Assembly: GCA_004295045.1 (NCBI GenBank)
Contig: SHND01000035.1
Span: 1-64,000 of the forward strand
Reading direction: 5' to 3'
Source of the DNA: Chloroflexota bacterium
GTDB lineage: Bacteria; Chloroflexota; Anaerolineae; UBA4142; SHND01
Length of the DNA: 64,000 nt
The notes under the pieces were generated by a model, which saw only the letters and a list, made by a program, of their open reading frames with translations, was not told the DNA's origin and searched no databases. Shown one piece after another: positions 50,095 through 58,838 of this stretch (the first letter of the stretch is position 1; each line of letters opens with the position of its first letter). The position numbers and the translations under genes are program-made.

Positions 50095-51654
50095 ATGCCC
50101 ACGCTCGATACCAAAATTACTGCCGTCACAATCTATCCCGACCGCGCCCGCGTGACGCGCGCGGGGCGCGTACATCTTGAATCCGGTTCTCAAACTGTGT
50201 TAATCGCCGCTCTGCCGCGCAATTTGGACGAGTCCTCTGTTCGCGCGGCGGGCAAAGGCAGTGCGCGCCTGACCGGCGTGCAGACAACGCGTCATCTCGA
50301 TACCGACGCGCAAGCGGGACCCGCCAAAGTAGCGCAAGAGAAATGGCAAGCGCTGCTGGACCAAGACAAAATTTTGGCGGACGAACAAGATGCGTGGACA
50401 CAGCGCCTCAACGTCGTCAAGAGCATTGGCGAACAGGGCGGCGAAAATTTCTCGCGCGGCGTCGCGCGCGGCAAACTCGCGCTGGATGAATTGACCGGCG
50501 TGCTTGATTATTTGTCGCAATCGCACGAAGCCGCCTCCAATATTTTGCGCGACCTCGCAGTGCGGCGGCGCGAATTGCAAAAACAAATTGAAGCGGCAAA
50601 ACACGAGGCGGAAAAATTACAAAACGCCGCCGCGCGCGAAACGATTCAAGCGCTGGTGAATCTCGAAGTGAGCGCGGCGGGCGAGATTGAAATTGAATTG
50701 ACGTACACGGTGTACAACGCGGGTTGGAACGCGATGTACGACGCGCGGCTCGACGGCACAAAACTGGAATGGAATTATCTCGGCGAAATTCGCCAGCACA
50801 CCGGTGAAGCTTGGAACATGCCGTACGCGTTGACGCTTTCAACTTCATCGTTGGCGACGGGGTTGGACAAACCGGAATTACCGCCGTGGCGTGTGGATGT
50901 ATATCATCCGCCGCAGCCGCGTATGGTGCAAGCGCGCGGCGGTCCCATGATGGCGGCTGCACCCGCGCCTGACGTCGAGATGATGATGGCGAACGCGCTG
51001 CCAATGCCAAAGATGGCGTACGATCAAGCAGAGGTGAAAAGCAGCAATGCCAGCGTGACGTACAAGATCGTGACGCCGCGCTCAATTCCATCGGACGGCG
51101 AACCGCATCAAGTGGCGATTACGACGCTGAACGTTGACGCGCGCCTTGATTATTTTTGCGCGCCCAAGGTGGATGAACGCGCGTTCATCCGCGCGGAATT
51201 TACAAATGCGTCAGAGTATTTGATGCTGCGCGGAAGCGTCAATTTGTATCACGGCGCAGATTTTGTCGGCACGCGCGAGGTGGATCCGATTGCGCCAAAT
51301 CAAAAGGTGGAAATTTTTCTGGGCGCGGAAGAGCGGATTCACGTTGAACGCAAAGAAACGAAACGCGTTGTGGATAAAAATTTTCTCGGCAACACCGCGC
51401 GCGCCGCGCTCGCCTATCGCATCACGCTCGAAAATCCCTCGCTCGACCTTGCGCGCGTCACCCTACTCGATCAAATTCCTGTTTCGGCACATCCCGACCT
51501 GCGCGTCAAACTGAATCGTACATCGCCCGAAGTGACACCGAATGATCAAGGCGAACTCGAATGGCAGCGCGAGTTGAAACGCGGCGAACGCGGCGCGTTT
51601 GAATTCGAAGTGACGGTTGAATATCCAAAAGAAGTGCGCGTGGTGGGGTTGTGA
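50095..51654 (+). CDS. DUF4139 protein (mucoidy-inhibitor-A-like)
   Basis: 519 residues from the ATG at 50095 (AAAGGAG ribosome binding site). N-terminal beta domain KITAVTIYPDRARVTRAGRV with the conserved YPDRA motif, a coiled-coil region (~90-190: RRRELQKQIEAAKHEAEKLQ) and a large C-terminal DUF4139 beta domain ending ERGAFEFEVTVEYPKEV. No signal peptide, so cytoplasmic. A Met/Pro/Ala-rich loop (RMVQARGGPMMAAAPAPDVE) interrupts the domain. Family present in many phyla, function unknown. Confidence 0.9.
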   Translation: MPTLDTKITAVTIYPDRARVTRAGRVHLESGSQTVLIAALPRNLDESSVRAAGKGSARLTGVQTTRHLDTDAQAGPAKVAQEKWQALLDQDKILADEQDAWTQRLNVVKSIGEQGGENFSRGVARGKLALDELTGVLDYLSQSHEAASNILRDLAVRRRELQKQIEAAKHEAEKLQNAAARETIQALVNLEVSAAGEIEIELTYTVYNAGWNAMYDARLDGTKLEWNYLGEIRQHTGEAWNMPYALTLSTSSLATGLDKPELPPWRVDVYHPPQPRMVQARGGPMMAAAPAPDVEMMMANALPMPKMAYDQAEVKSSNASVTYKIVTPRSIPSDGEPHQVAITTLNVDARLDYFCAPKVDERAFIRAEFTNASEYLMLRGSVNLYHGADFVGTREVDPIAPNQKVEIFLGAEERIHVERKETKRVVDKNFLGNTARAALAYRITLENPSLDLARVTLLDQIPVSAHPDLRVKLNRTSPEVTPNDQGELEWQRELKRGERGAFEFEVTVEYPKEVRVVGL

Positions 51655-51676
51655 AACGGAGAAAGGGAGAGCCGGG

Positions 51677-53338
51677 TCAGCGCAAAAAGACGAGGAGCGC
51701 CTGCGCCAAGATAATTTTCAAAATCGTCGCCGTCGGATACACCGTCGCGTAACCGAGATTTGGCAAATCGTTTTCCGTTTCCTGATTGGCGAAACCCAAA
51801 ATCGCAGGATTCGTCTGCATCCCCGCGATCATGCCCAGCAGCAGATTCATCGGAATTTTCAAAATGCGATAACCGATGAGCATCATCAACGCAACCGCGC
51901 CCATCGTTAGCGCCGCGCCCGCGCCAAATAAAATCAGCCCGTTGCCTTGCGTCAACGTCGAAACGAACGCGTAGCCCGCGCGCGTGCCGACGCCCGCCAA
52001 AAACAAAATCAAACCGATTTGGCGCAGCGTCAAATTCGCGTTGAACGGCAGCGTCCACACAATCGGTCCGGTGCGTTCGAGCGTGCCGAGAATCAACGCG
52101 ACGACCAACGGACCGCCCGCCGTTCCCAACTTGAAAGTAATCCCGCCCGGCAGCGGAATCGGAATTTGTCCGACGAGGATGCCGAGCGCGAGACCGAGAC
52201 TGAACGACAAGACATCAATTTCCCCAAGCGCTTTGAACGAATCGCCAAAAAAGTGGCTCACGCTCTCCATGTTTTCGCGTCGCGTCACCACGCGCACGCG
52301 GTCGCCCAAGTCGAGCGTCGTGTCATCGCGCGCGAGAAATTCCACATCGCCGCGCCGCACGCGCGTGACGAGCGCGCCGAACTGCTGCGGCAGATTCAAA
52401 TCGCGCAAACGCACGCCGACCACGTGCGGATTGGAAACAAAAATGCGACGATAATCCATTTCCGTGCGGTCGAGTTCCAATGCTTCGTCGCTAAATTCGC
52501 CTAACGCCGCACCGACGCGTTCCACTTGTTCGGGCGCGCCAACGACGCTCACCAAATCGCCCAAATGCAACTCCGTCGTCGCCGACGCCAACGCGGTGCG
52601 CTGCGCGTGTTTCCATCGTCCAAACAACACATCCCAAGCATTCTCCTGCATCAAGCGTTGAATCGTCTGTCCCTCAATTTCGGGATGTGTGATGTGAATG
52701 GTGCGCGTTACCAATTGCTGCGAGGTTTTCGCCTCGCGCACGCGTTGAGCGTCTTGCGCGTAATTCACGCGCCACACGCGCGTAAACAACACCATCGTCA
52801 CGATCACGCCGATGACGCCCATCGGATACGATATCGAATAACCCAGCACCGGTTCCGCCAACACGGACTCGAGCTGCGCGGGCGGCACGCTGCCCTTGAG
52901 AAATTCCAACGCCGCCGCGAGCGCGGGAGTATTGGTCAACGCGCCCGTAAACAATCCCGCCGCGACGGTATTGGGAACGCTGAACGCGCGCGCGAAAAAA
53001 TACACCGCGATTGTCGCTGCGCCCAAAATCGCGGCGACAAACAAATTGTCGCGCACGCCGCGTCCGCGAAACGACGCGAAAAAACCGGGACCGCTGCTCA
53101 AGCCGATGGTGTACACAAAAATCACCAGCCCGAGGTTGTAAATAATTTCCGGCAGTTTCAAATCCGGGTCGAGCGCCCCAATCGCCAAGCCGACAAACAA
53201 CACCGCGGCGACGCCCAAACTTACGCCAAAAATTTTCAGACGTCCGAGCGGATAACTGATCGCGGCAATCACAAACAGCAGCAGCAGCGGATTGTCGCTC
53301 AATAATTTCACGATATTTTGCAGGTACGTTTGTATCAT
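51677..53338 (-). CDS. AspT/YidE-type transporter with duplicated halves and TrkA-C domains
   Basis: 553 residues. About five membrane helices at each end (LLLLFVIAAISYPLGRLKIF, IIYNLGLVIFVYTIGLSSGP; EIDVLSFSLGLALGILVGQI, LNLLLGMIAGMQTNPAILGF), related by internal duplication, separated by two RCK_C (TrkA-C) domains (~200-390) that bind nucleotides or ligands (VVGVRLRDLNLPQQFGALVT, DTTLDLGDRVRVVTRREN). The motif GLFTGALTNTPALAAALEFL is typical of the aspartate:alanine exchanger family and of YidE/YbjL. Substrate not readable. Confidence 0.9.
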   Translation of the reverse strand: MIQTYLQNIVKLLSDNPLLLLFVIAAISYPLGRLKIFGVSLGVAAVLFVGLAIGALDPDLKLPEIIYNLGLVIFVYTIGLSSGPGFFASFRGRGVRDNLFVAAILGAATIAVYFFARAFSVPNTVAAGLFTGALTNTPALAAALEFLKGSVPPAQLESVLAEPVLGYSISYPMGVIGVIVTMVLFTRVWRVNYAQDAQRVREAKTSQQLVTRTIHITHPEIEGQTIQRLMQENAWDVLFGRWKHAQRTALASATTELHLGDLVSVVGAPEQVERVGAALGEFSDEALELDRTEMDYRRIFVSNPHVVGVRLRDLNLPQQFGALVTRVRRGDVEFLARDDTTLDLGDRVRVVTRRENMESVSHFFGDSFKALGEIDVLSFSLGLALGILVGQIPIPLPGGITFKLGTAGGPLVVALILGTLERTGPIVWTLPFNANLTLRQIGLILFLAGVGTRAGYAFVSTLTQGNGLILFGAGAALTMGAVALMMLIGYRILKIPMNLLLGMIAGMQTNPAILGFANQETENDLPNLGYATVYPTATILKIILAQALLVFLR

Positions 53339-53399
53339 GCTTTACCAATCTGCGTTACAATAGAATTCATCCGCGAACATCGCAGCGTAATCATTATAT

Positions 53400-53453
53400 C
53401 GCTCTTTAGATTTGATTTGGGGCGAGCTGTTCCCAAGTATTTTCTAAAGAGCG
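53400..53453. promoter_or_regulatory. 11-bp inverted repeat upstream of the rhodanese gene
   Basis: CGCTCTTTAGA ... TCTAAAGAGCG, perfect, separated by 32 nt; it ends 33 nt before the rhodanese gene start. Could be an operator or a leader hairpin. Confidence 0.4.
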
Positions 53454-53486
53454 GTCGCTGAAACTCGATGAGACAAGGAAAAAACT

Positions 53487-53927
53487 ATGAATCGTAACTT
53501 GCTATGGAGCGCGTTCGGTTTGCTGGTACTTGTGTTGGCGGCTTGCGGCGGCAGTGCGACTCCCGCCGCGCCTTCCGGAACTGTTGGCTCTGTTGTGCAA
53601 ACGGACGGCGGTTCGTACACCAACTTAACGCCACAAGAATTGAAAGCAATGTTGGAACACAAAGATTTCGTTTTCGTCAACACGCATATTCCGTACGAAG
53701 GCGAATTGGAAGGGACCGATGCGTTTGTGCCGTACGACGCGCTCGCGGAAAACTTGGGGAAACTGCCCTCCGACAAGAATGCGAAAATTGTGCTGTATTG
53801 TCGTTCGGGACGGATGAGCACGAGCGCCGCGCAAGAATTGGTAAAAAAGGGATTCACAAATGTGTACAATCTCGACGGCGGCTGGGAAGGTTGGAAGGCG
53901 GCGGGCTTTCCATTTGTGAACAAATAG
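53487..53927 (+). CDS. Rhodanese-domain lipoprotein
   Basis: 146 residues. Lipobox LLVLVLAACGGSA. A single rhodanese domain follows: YTNLTPQELKAMLEHKDFVF, VNTHIPYEGELEGTDAFVPY, then the active-site loop VLYCRSGRMSTSAAQEL with catalytic Cys and the Arg-Ser-Gly-Arg phosphate/sulfur-binding loop, ending NVYNLDGGWEGWKAAGFPFV. Sulfur transfer outside the cytoplasmic membrane is expected. Shine-Dalgarno AAGGA. Starts a small plus-strand unit with the next gene (8 nt gap). Confidence 0.93.
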   Translation: MNRNLLWSAFGLLVLVLAACGGSATPAAPSGTVGSVVQTDGGSYTNLTPQELKAMLEHKDFVFVNTHIPYEGELEGTDAFVPYDALAENLGKLPSDKNAKIVLYCRSGRMSTSAAQELVKKGFTNVYNLDGGWEGWKAAGFPFVNK

Positions 53928-53935
53928 GATGATTT

Positions 53936-54565
53936 ATGAATCTATTCTCCCAGAAAAAATGTGACGCGTGGCGCGACGCGTTGAATCAATACGATGCGCT
54001 GCTGCTTGCGCATCAAGTGAATCAGCTGGTTGAAATTGACGCGTGGTATCGCGGCGTTTTGCCTAAGGAACTGGCGGAGAGAGCGCCCGCGTATCTTACC
54101 AAGGAAGAGTTTTTGGAAATCTTGCGTTGGAAGATGAAACGCGGCGATTGGCGCGAATACAATCGCATTCGCATTGCGAACATTGATGCGCGCAAAATTA
54201 AACAAACCGCGCAAGACGCTTTCGCCGAAGCGCGGACGCTCGCCGACGATATTCCCACCGCGTCGAAAGAATATAAAGTGCCGATTCAAATTTTGTGCCA
54301 ACTCGACGGCGTGGGTCCCGCAACGGCGTCCGCCGCCCTCGCCGCGTATCGTCCCGACCTTTATCCGTTTTTCGATGAATGGATCGCGAAACAGATCGAG
54401 GGCTTGGGCAAGGTCGCGTTTACCGCGTCGTATTATTGGAAGTATGCGGATGCAATTCGAGGCAAAGCACGCGAGTTGAAAAAGAAATGCGGAGACGAAT
54501 GGAACGCACAAGAGGTGGGGCAGGCGTTGTGGGTGGCAAGCGGTGGGAAAATCAAGGTGAAATAA
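53936..54565 (+). CDS. Uncharacterised HhH-motif protein
   Basis: 209 residues. The helix-hairpin-helix segment IQILCQLDGVGPATASAALA (Gly-Val-Gly-Pro-Ala-Thr) followed by an acidic Asp/Glu position (FFDEWIAKQ) resembles the HhH-GPD base-excision glycosylases, but no catalytic Lys/Asp pair in the usual place and no FeS cluster are visible. N-terminal part helical, Arg/Lys-rich (KKCDAWRDALNQYDALLLAH). Related small proteins are conserved in bacteria and fungi, function unknown. Co-transcribed with the rhodanese gene. Confidence 0.6.
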   Translation: MNLFSQKKCDAWRDALNQYDALLLAHQVNQLVEIDAWYRGVLPKELAERAPAYLTKEEFLEILRWKMKRGDWREYNRIRIANIDARKIKQTAQDAFAEARTLADDIPTASKEYKVPIQILCQLDGVGPATASAALAAYRPDLYPFFDEWIAKQIEGLGKVAFTASYYWKYADAIRGKARELKKKCGDEWNAQEVGQALWVASGGKIKVK

Positions 54566-54590
54566 AAATGGCGCGCCGTGCGCACCATTT

Positions 54591-55619
54591 TTATTTTGAG
54601 GGCAAGAGCTGCTCGACGCGATATCCTCTCTCCAAAAAATAACCCAACTCTTCCGCGTTAACATTCAAATCAATCGGCGTCGTTCCGGTGATTTTGAAAA
54701 ATTCGCCTTCGAGTTGGGCGGCGCGTCCGCGCGGCAATTGCGTCTCCGGGTCGAACGCTTCCCAAAATTGATGCCACAGCGTTTGCGCGTGCGGCGGCAA
54801 GTGATTCACATTGACGAACGGGCGCGGTTTGGTTTCAATCCAGCCGCGTTTCAGCGCGACAAACAACGTATAACCGTGCGTTTCGCTCGCATCACGATAC
54901 TGCGCCCCATAGGGCGGCGTCATCCGATAAAACGTCCACGTATCATCCACGAGCAGATAATACATCTCCCATGTCGGCTCGAGCTGCGCCATCCACTGTA
55001 CGCCGAATTTTTTGGTAATGTCAACGGGGTCGGAAAATCCGACCAGCGTTAAATCGTTTGGATCATTTGTCAAGCCGCTGTAATAGTGTGGATAGTACGT
55101 TTCCGCGAGCGCGCGCAGGGTAAAAAATTCCGCGTCGCGTCCGCCGAGATGCGGATAGCCCGAATGTGCGTTGCAGCCCCAACGCACCGCATGGTGATCC
55201 TGATACACCACGAGATTGTGATCTACATCGCGCGTCCCTTCGAGCAGCATCCAACGCGGCTCAAAGCCGTGCAAATAATTTGCCGTGTACGCAAAGAGCG
55301 CGCCCTCGAAACAATGCGCTAACCCTGTGCGTAGCACCATGCGCGGCGACATTGAAGTTTCTTCTTGTTCAATGTCACCGTGATCGTTGTTGTAATACAC
55401 CTCGTGGTCGAGAAACCACTGCACGCGGCGCGGATTGTCCAGCGCGGCAAGAATCAAAATTTCTTGTTCGGAAAAATCGAGGTCGAGTTCGCGTACGCGC
55501 GTTCGAATTTTTCCAAGCGAAGCGGGATGCACGCGCGCCTGCACGCGCTGAACGTAATACGCGAGTTGCTGTTCGGCTGTGAGCTGCGGCGGTACGAGTG
55601 GGGGATAAAGTTTGCTCAT
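54591..55619 (-). CDS. Transglutaminase-like uncharacterised protein
   Basis: 342 residues from the ATG at 55619. Mid-region: MVLRTGLAHCFEGALFAYTA, GTRDVDHNLVVYQDHHAVRW, in which Cys, His and Asp fall in the order of the transglutaminase-like fold (Cys-His-Asp); the family name is not recognised. The rest is helical with many aromatic residues (TWEMYYLLVDDTWTFYRMTP). Cytoplasmic, no signal. Separated from the aldo/keto reductase gene by a class F palindrome. Confidence 0.6.
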   Translation of the reverse strand: MSKLYPPLVPPQLTAEQQLAYYVQRVQARVHPASLGKIRTRVRELDLDFSEQEILILAALDNPRRVQWFLDHEVYYNNDHGDIEQEETSMSPRMVLRTGLAHCFEGALFAYTANYLHGFEPRWMLLEGTRDVDHNLVVYQDHHAVRWGCNAHSGYPHLGGRDAEFFTLRALAETYYPHYYSGLTNDPNDLTLVGFSDPVDITKKFGVQWMAQLEPTWEMYYLLVDDTWTFYRMTPPYGAQYRDASETHGYTLFVALKRGWIETKPRPFVNVNHLPPHAQTLWHQFWEAFDPETQLPRGRAAQLEGEFFKITGTTPIDLNVNAEELGYFLERGYRVEQLLPSK

Positions 55620-55628
55620 GGCAAAAGG

Positions 55629-55698
55629 TAAGGGCAAAGCATTGACCTTTGCGTTCGCGCCGCATTATGTAGACGCGTCTGTCAATGCTTTGTCCCTA
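55629..55698. repeat. Class F palindrome, second copy
   Basis: TAAGGGCAAAGCATTGAC and GTCAATGCTTTGTCCCTA; 18-bp arms with one mismatch region and a ~34-nt loop. The right arm holds the TAG stop of the aldo/keto reductase gene, exactly as the copy at 11818-11887 does for the kinase. Confidence 0.75.
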
Positions 55699-56625
55699 CG
55701 CTTCCAAAATCGCGCGTACCTCTTTTGCCTCTTCGGCGCTCAATGTCCAGTCGCTCGCTTTCGCATTTGCGGAAATCTGGTCTGCGTTCGTCGCGCCCGA
55801 AATCACCGAACACACTTGCGGTTCGTGCAGCAGCCACGCGATTGCCAATTCGCCGACCGTTCGTTCGCGGCGCGCGGTAAAGTCATGCAGGCGGTCGAGA
55901 ATTTCAAAATTGCGTTCTGTGAGATACGGTTTCACATAATTCACGCGCGTGGGACTGATGGCATCGCCGCGTTGATATTTGCCCGTAAGGAAACCGCCCG
56001 CGAGGGGAAAGTAGGGGACGATGCCGAGTTTGGCGTAACGCGCATACGGAATCACTTCGCGTTCCAAATTGCGTTCGAACATGTGATATTCCTCTTGCGA
56101 CACGACGAATTGATTCCAGCCGCGCATTTCGGCAAGATCGTTCGAGCGCGCCAACTGCCACGCGGCAAAATTGCTTGCTCCGATATAACGCACTTTGCCG
56201 CTCGTGACCAAATCGTGCAGCGCGCGCAGCGTCTCTTGAATCGGCGTGTGCGCGTCCCATTCGTGAATGTAATACAAATCAATGTGATCGCTTTTCAAGC
56301 GGCGCAAACTGGCTTCGACGCCGCTCATGATGTGATAGCGCGACGCGCCAAGATCGTTCACACCCTCGCCCATTTTTGAGCGTACTTTGGTAGCGACCAC
56401 GATTCGGTCCCACAAGCCCGCGAACGCTTCGCTCAACAACGCTTCCGACGCGCCGGGCGTCGCGCCATAAATATCTGCCGTGTCAAAAAAATTAATGCCC
56501 TCGTCCAGCGCGCGATGGACAATTGCTTTCGCGCCGCTCAAATCTACGGTGCGCCCGATGCGATTGCAGCCGACGCCAATGACGGAAATTTGTACGCCCG
56601 AATTTCCAAGATGACGATATCTCAT
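55696..56625 (-). CDS. Aldo/keto reductase
   Basis: 309 residues from the ATG at 56625, which overlaps the GT4 stop (ATGA). AKR barrel: RYRHLGNSGVQISVIGVGCN, EGINFFDTADIYGATPGASE (catalytic Asp-Tyr), VVATKVRSKMGEG (Lys), DHIDLYYIHEWDAHTPIQET (His), RYIGASNFAAWQLAR and the C-terminal NADPH phosphate site SVISGATNADQISANAKA. It reduces a sugar- or ketone-type substrate with NADPH; its place at the end of a glycan operon suggests nucleotide- or free-sugar metabolism (inference). Confidence 0.92.
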   Translation of the reverse strand: MRYRHLGNSGVQISVIGVGCNRIGRTVDLSGAKAIVHRALDEGINFFDTADIYGATPGASEALLSEAFAGLWDRIVVATKVRSKMGEGVNDLGASRYHIMSGVEASLRRLKSDHIDLYYIHEWDAHTPIQETLRALHDLVTSGKVRYIGASNFAAWQLARSNDLAEMRGWNQFVVSQEEYHMFERNLEREVIPYARYAKLGIVPYFPLAGGFLTGKYQRGDAISPTRVNYVKPYLTERNFEILDRLHDFTARRERTVGELAIAWLLHEPQVCSVISGATNADQISANAKASDWTLSAEEAKEVRAILEA

Positions 56626-57863
56626 TTTCGCTCCACGTTTTGTTTTTGCACGCGCTCGTACACTGCCACAAATTTTTTTGCCACCGTTTCCCAATTCAAA
56701 TTTTCGCGCACTTGGGCGCGCCCGCGTACGCCCAAGCGTTCGCGCAGCGATGGGTCGCGCATAAGTTTCACAATGGCGTCTGCCAACGCGGCGGAATCCT
56801 TTTCCGGCACAAGCAATCCGCTCACACCATCGTCAATCACATCCGGAAAACCCGCGATGTTGCTCGCCACAATCGGTTTGCCTGCCGCCATTCCTTCCAA
56901 CACCACATTTGGCAGCCCGTCCACGTTGCCCGCTTCATCGCGCACCGATGGCACGGTGACAATATCTGATGCCGCAAAGTACGCGGGAATTTCTGCGCGC
57001 GGCACTCGTCCGGCAAAGATGACATGCCCATTCAGTCCGAGTGAATGAGCTTGCGTTTCCAATTCTGCGCGCGTATCACCATAGCCGACCAACACAAGGC
57101 GCGCGCTCGGCGTGTGCTGCAAAATTTGCGGCATCGCGCGGACAAGGAACTCGAAACCTTTTTTGTACACCATGCGTCCCACCGCGAGAATCATCACCTC
57201 GTCGCGCTTTAAGTTTAACGCGGCGCGCACGCGTTCCGCTTCTTCAGGGTGAACGTGGAAAACTTTGGCATCCGCGCCATACGGAATCAATTCCGTTTTG
57301 TTTTCATCGGCGCCGAGGGCAAGCGCGCGCTGCATCAAATCATCACTGCAGGCGGTAATCCACGCCGCGCGGTCAAAGCACCAACGCGCCGCAGAACCAA
57401 AGGCGCGATTTTTTTCTGCCATGAACACATCGCTGCCGTGCATGCTCACCACAAGCGGCAGCTTGCGCCGCTGCGCGACGAGCGCTGCCGCCGGAGCATT
57501 GGGCAAAACCCAGTGCGCGTGAATGACATCAAATTTTTCGCGCGCGGTGAGCTGCATCATTTTGTCAAAAGAGGAGGTGAGCGCAATGGGCGCGAGCGCA
57601 TACACTCCGCGCTTTAATTTCACGTCGCCGCGCAGCGCTTCGGCATAACCCCACAAAGTCCATTCTTTTTTCGGCGCGTAGCGGAAAGGATGAAAATGCA
57701 CGCCGTCCTCCACCGCCGCGCGTTCCAGCTCGCGGTGTTCGGGCAACACCACATGAACGTGTACGCCGCGCGCGGCAATATTTGTGGCGATGGATTCCAC
57801 AAACGGCGCCGTCGTGTCTCCGCGAAATTTCGGATACGACGAGGTGAGCATCAAAACGTTCAT
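56622..57863 (-). CDS. Glycosyltransferase family 4
   Basis: 413 residues. GT-B fold: N-terminal LMLTSSYPKFRGDTTAPFVE, FDVIHAHWVLPNAPAAALVA, GSDVFMAEKNRAF; nucleotide-sugar half with AVGRMVYKKGFEFLVRAMPQ, and EGMAAGKPIVASNIAGFPDV containing the E-x7-E type motif region. Transfers a sugar from a nucleotide donor to a lipid-linked or protein-bound acceptor at the cytoplasmic membrane face. Middle gene of the operon GT2 - flippase - GT4 - AKR. Confidence 0.92.
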   Translation of the reverse strand: MNVLMLTSSYPKFRGDTTAPFVESIATNIAARGVHVHVVLPEHRELERAAVEDGVHFHPFRYAPKKEWTLWGYAEALRGDVKLKRGVYALAPIALTSSFDKMMQLTAREKFDVIHAHWVLPNAPAAALVAQRRKLPLVVSMHGSDVFMAEKNRAFGSAARWCFDRAAWITACSDDLMQRALALGADENKTELIPYGADAKVFHVHPEEAERVRAALNLKRDEVMILAVGRMVYKKGFEFLVRAMPQILQHTPSARLVLVGYGDTRAELETQAHSLGLNGHVIFAGRVPRAEIPAYFAASDIVTVPSVRDEAGNVDGLPNVVLEGMAAGKPIVASNIAGFPDVIDDGVSGLLVPEKDSAALADAIVKLMRDPSLRERLGVRGRAQVRENLNWETVAKKFVAVYERVQKQNVERK

Positions 57864-57936
57864 TTATGATTTCGGATTTATGATTTCGGATTGCGGCACA
57901 ATCGTCGTCCGTCGTTCGTCGCCCGTCGTCGGTTTT
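57861..57936. repeat. Composite class C + class A repeat at the flippase/GT4 junction
   Basis: TTTATGATTTCGGATTTATG-type units followed by CGTCGTCCGTCGTTCGTCGC. It spans the 1-nt gap between the two genes: it supplies the stop codon of the flippase and its last ~19 residues (TTGDERRTTIVPQ...). Same composite as the insert in mutM. Confidence 0.7.
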
Positions 57937-58838
57937 TCAAACACCCAGACGGCAAAGCCCACAATCCCATTCACGAGCTGCAGCAAGAACAACAACGCGG
58001 AGAGTGCGAGAGCTTGCGCGGCGCTGATGCCGAGGGATGACGCCAGCAGCAGCAAGATTCCTTCGCGCGGTCCGAGTCCGAACGGCGCAATCGCGACCAA
58101 CTGCGCGATGCTGGCGAGCGACATTGCCGCCGTAAAAGGCAGCGGCGGCAAAATGATTCCGATCGCGGCGGCGACGAGGAACAAACGCGCGTACACGATC
58201 ACGGTGGCGAGGACGCTGATGGCAAATTGAACGAGCACCTGTTTCGGCGTCAAAGTCGCCGGCGCGTAGATTGCTTGTTCCGATTTGTCTTTACGCATCC
58301 GCAGGAAAAATTCAAACAGCCATTTCTGCGTGCGCGGATGAATCGTAATGATCAACGCCGCAATCGTTCCGCCAATCAACAAACCGAGCATGAGCCATTG
58401 CCCGATGGCAACCTGGGAAAAAAGAAAAACTCCGCTCGCCGCCAACAGCAGGAGAATTAGCACATCCCAGATGCGGTCCAACACAATCGAAATCACTGAT
58501 TGCGAAAAACCGCGCTCGCGAAAATAGGCGACCTTGATCGCGTCGCCGATATTGCCCGGCGTAATCATTCCCGCGCCGAGACCCAAGGCGTACAGGCGCA
58601 CCGCTTGGCGATAGGGAATCGAGACGCCGAGATCGCGCAATACAATTTGCCAGCGCCATGCCTTGACGAGCAAAAAGGGAATGAATCCCAACACCGCGAG
58701 GAGAACGAGCCACGCATTCGCTCGCCCCAAAATCGCCGCGATCTCGCGCAGATCAATTCGCAGCAACAGCACCAGCGCGATCAACGATACGACGCTGAGA
58801 ATGCGTAACGGGGCTTGATATTTTTTGAGCAGCTTCAT
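57864..58838 (-). CDS. Lysylphosphatidylglycerol synthase-type TM protein (UPF0104, flippase-like)
   Basis: 324 residues, eight to nine hydrophobic segments. Family marks: FLLVKAWRWQIVLRDLGVSI, LYALGLGAGMITPGNIGDAI, KVAYFRERGFSQSVISIVLD and LLLLASSLGISAAQALALSA. This family includes the flippase half of MprF and stand-alone UPF0104 proteins beside glycosyltransferases, where lipid or lipid-sugar flipping is assumed. Its ATG overlaps the GT2 stop (ATGA). The C terminus is replaced or extended by class A/C repeat-coded residues. Confidence 0.88.
   Translation of the reverse strand: MKLLKKYQAPLRILSVVSLIALVLLLRIDLREIAAILGRANAWLVLLAVLGFIPFLLVKAWRWQIVLRDLGVSIPYRQAVRLYALGLGAGMITPGNIGDAIKVAYFRERGFSQSVISIVLDRIWDVLILLLLAASGVFLFSQVAIGQWLMLGLLIGGTIAALIITIHPRTQKWLFEFFLRMRKDKSEQAIYAPATLTPKQVLVQFAISVLATVIVYARLFLVAAAIGIILPPLPFTAAMSLASIAQLVAIAPFGLGPREGILLLLASSLGISAAQALALSALLFLLQLVNGIVGFAVWVFEKPTTGDERRTTIVPQSEIINPKS

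Noticed and set aside
53936..54565. DNA glycosylase (MutY/Nth type)
   Set aside because: HhH motif only; lacks the catalytic Lys/Asp arrangement and FeS Cys, so left as uncharacterised.
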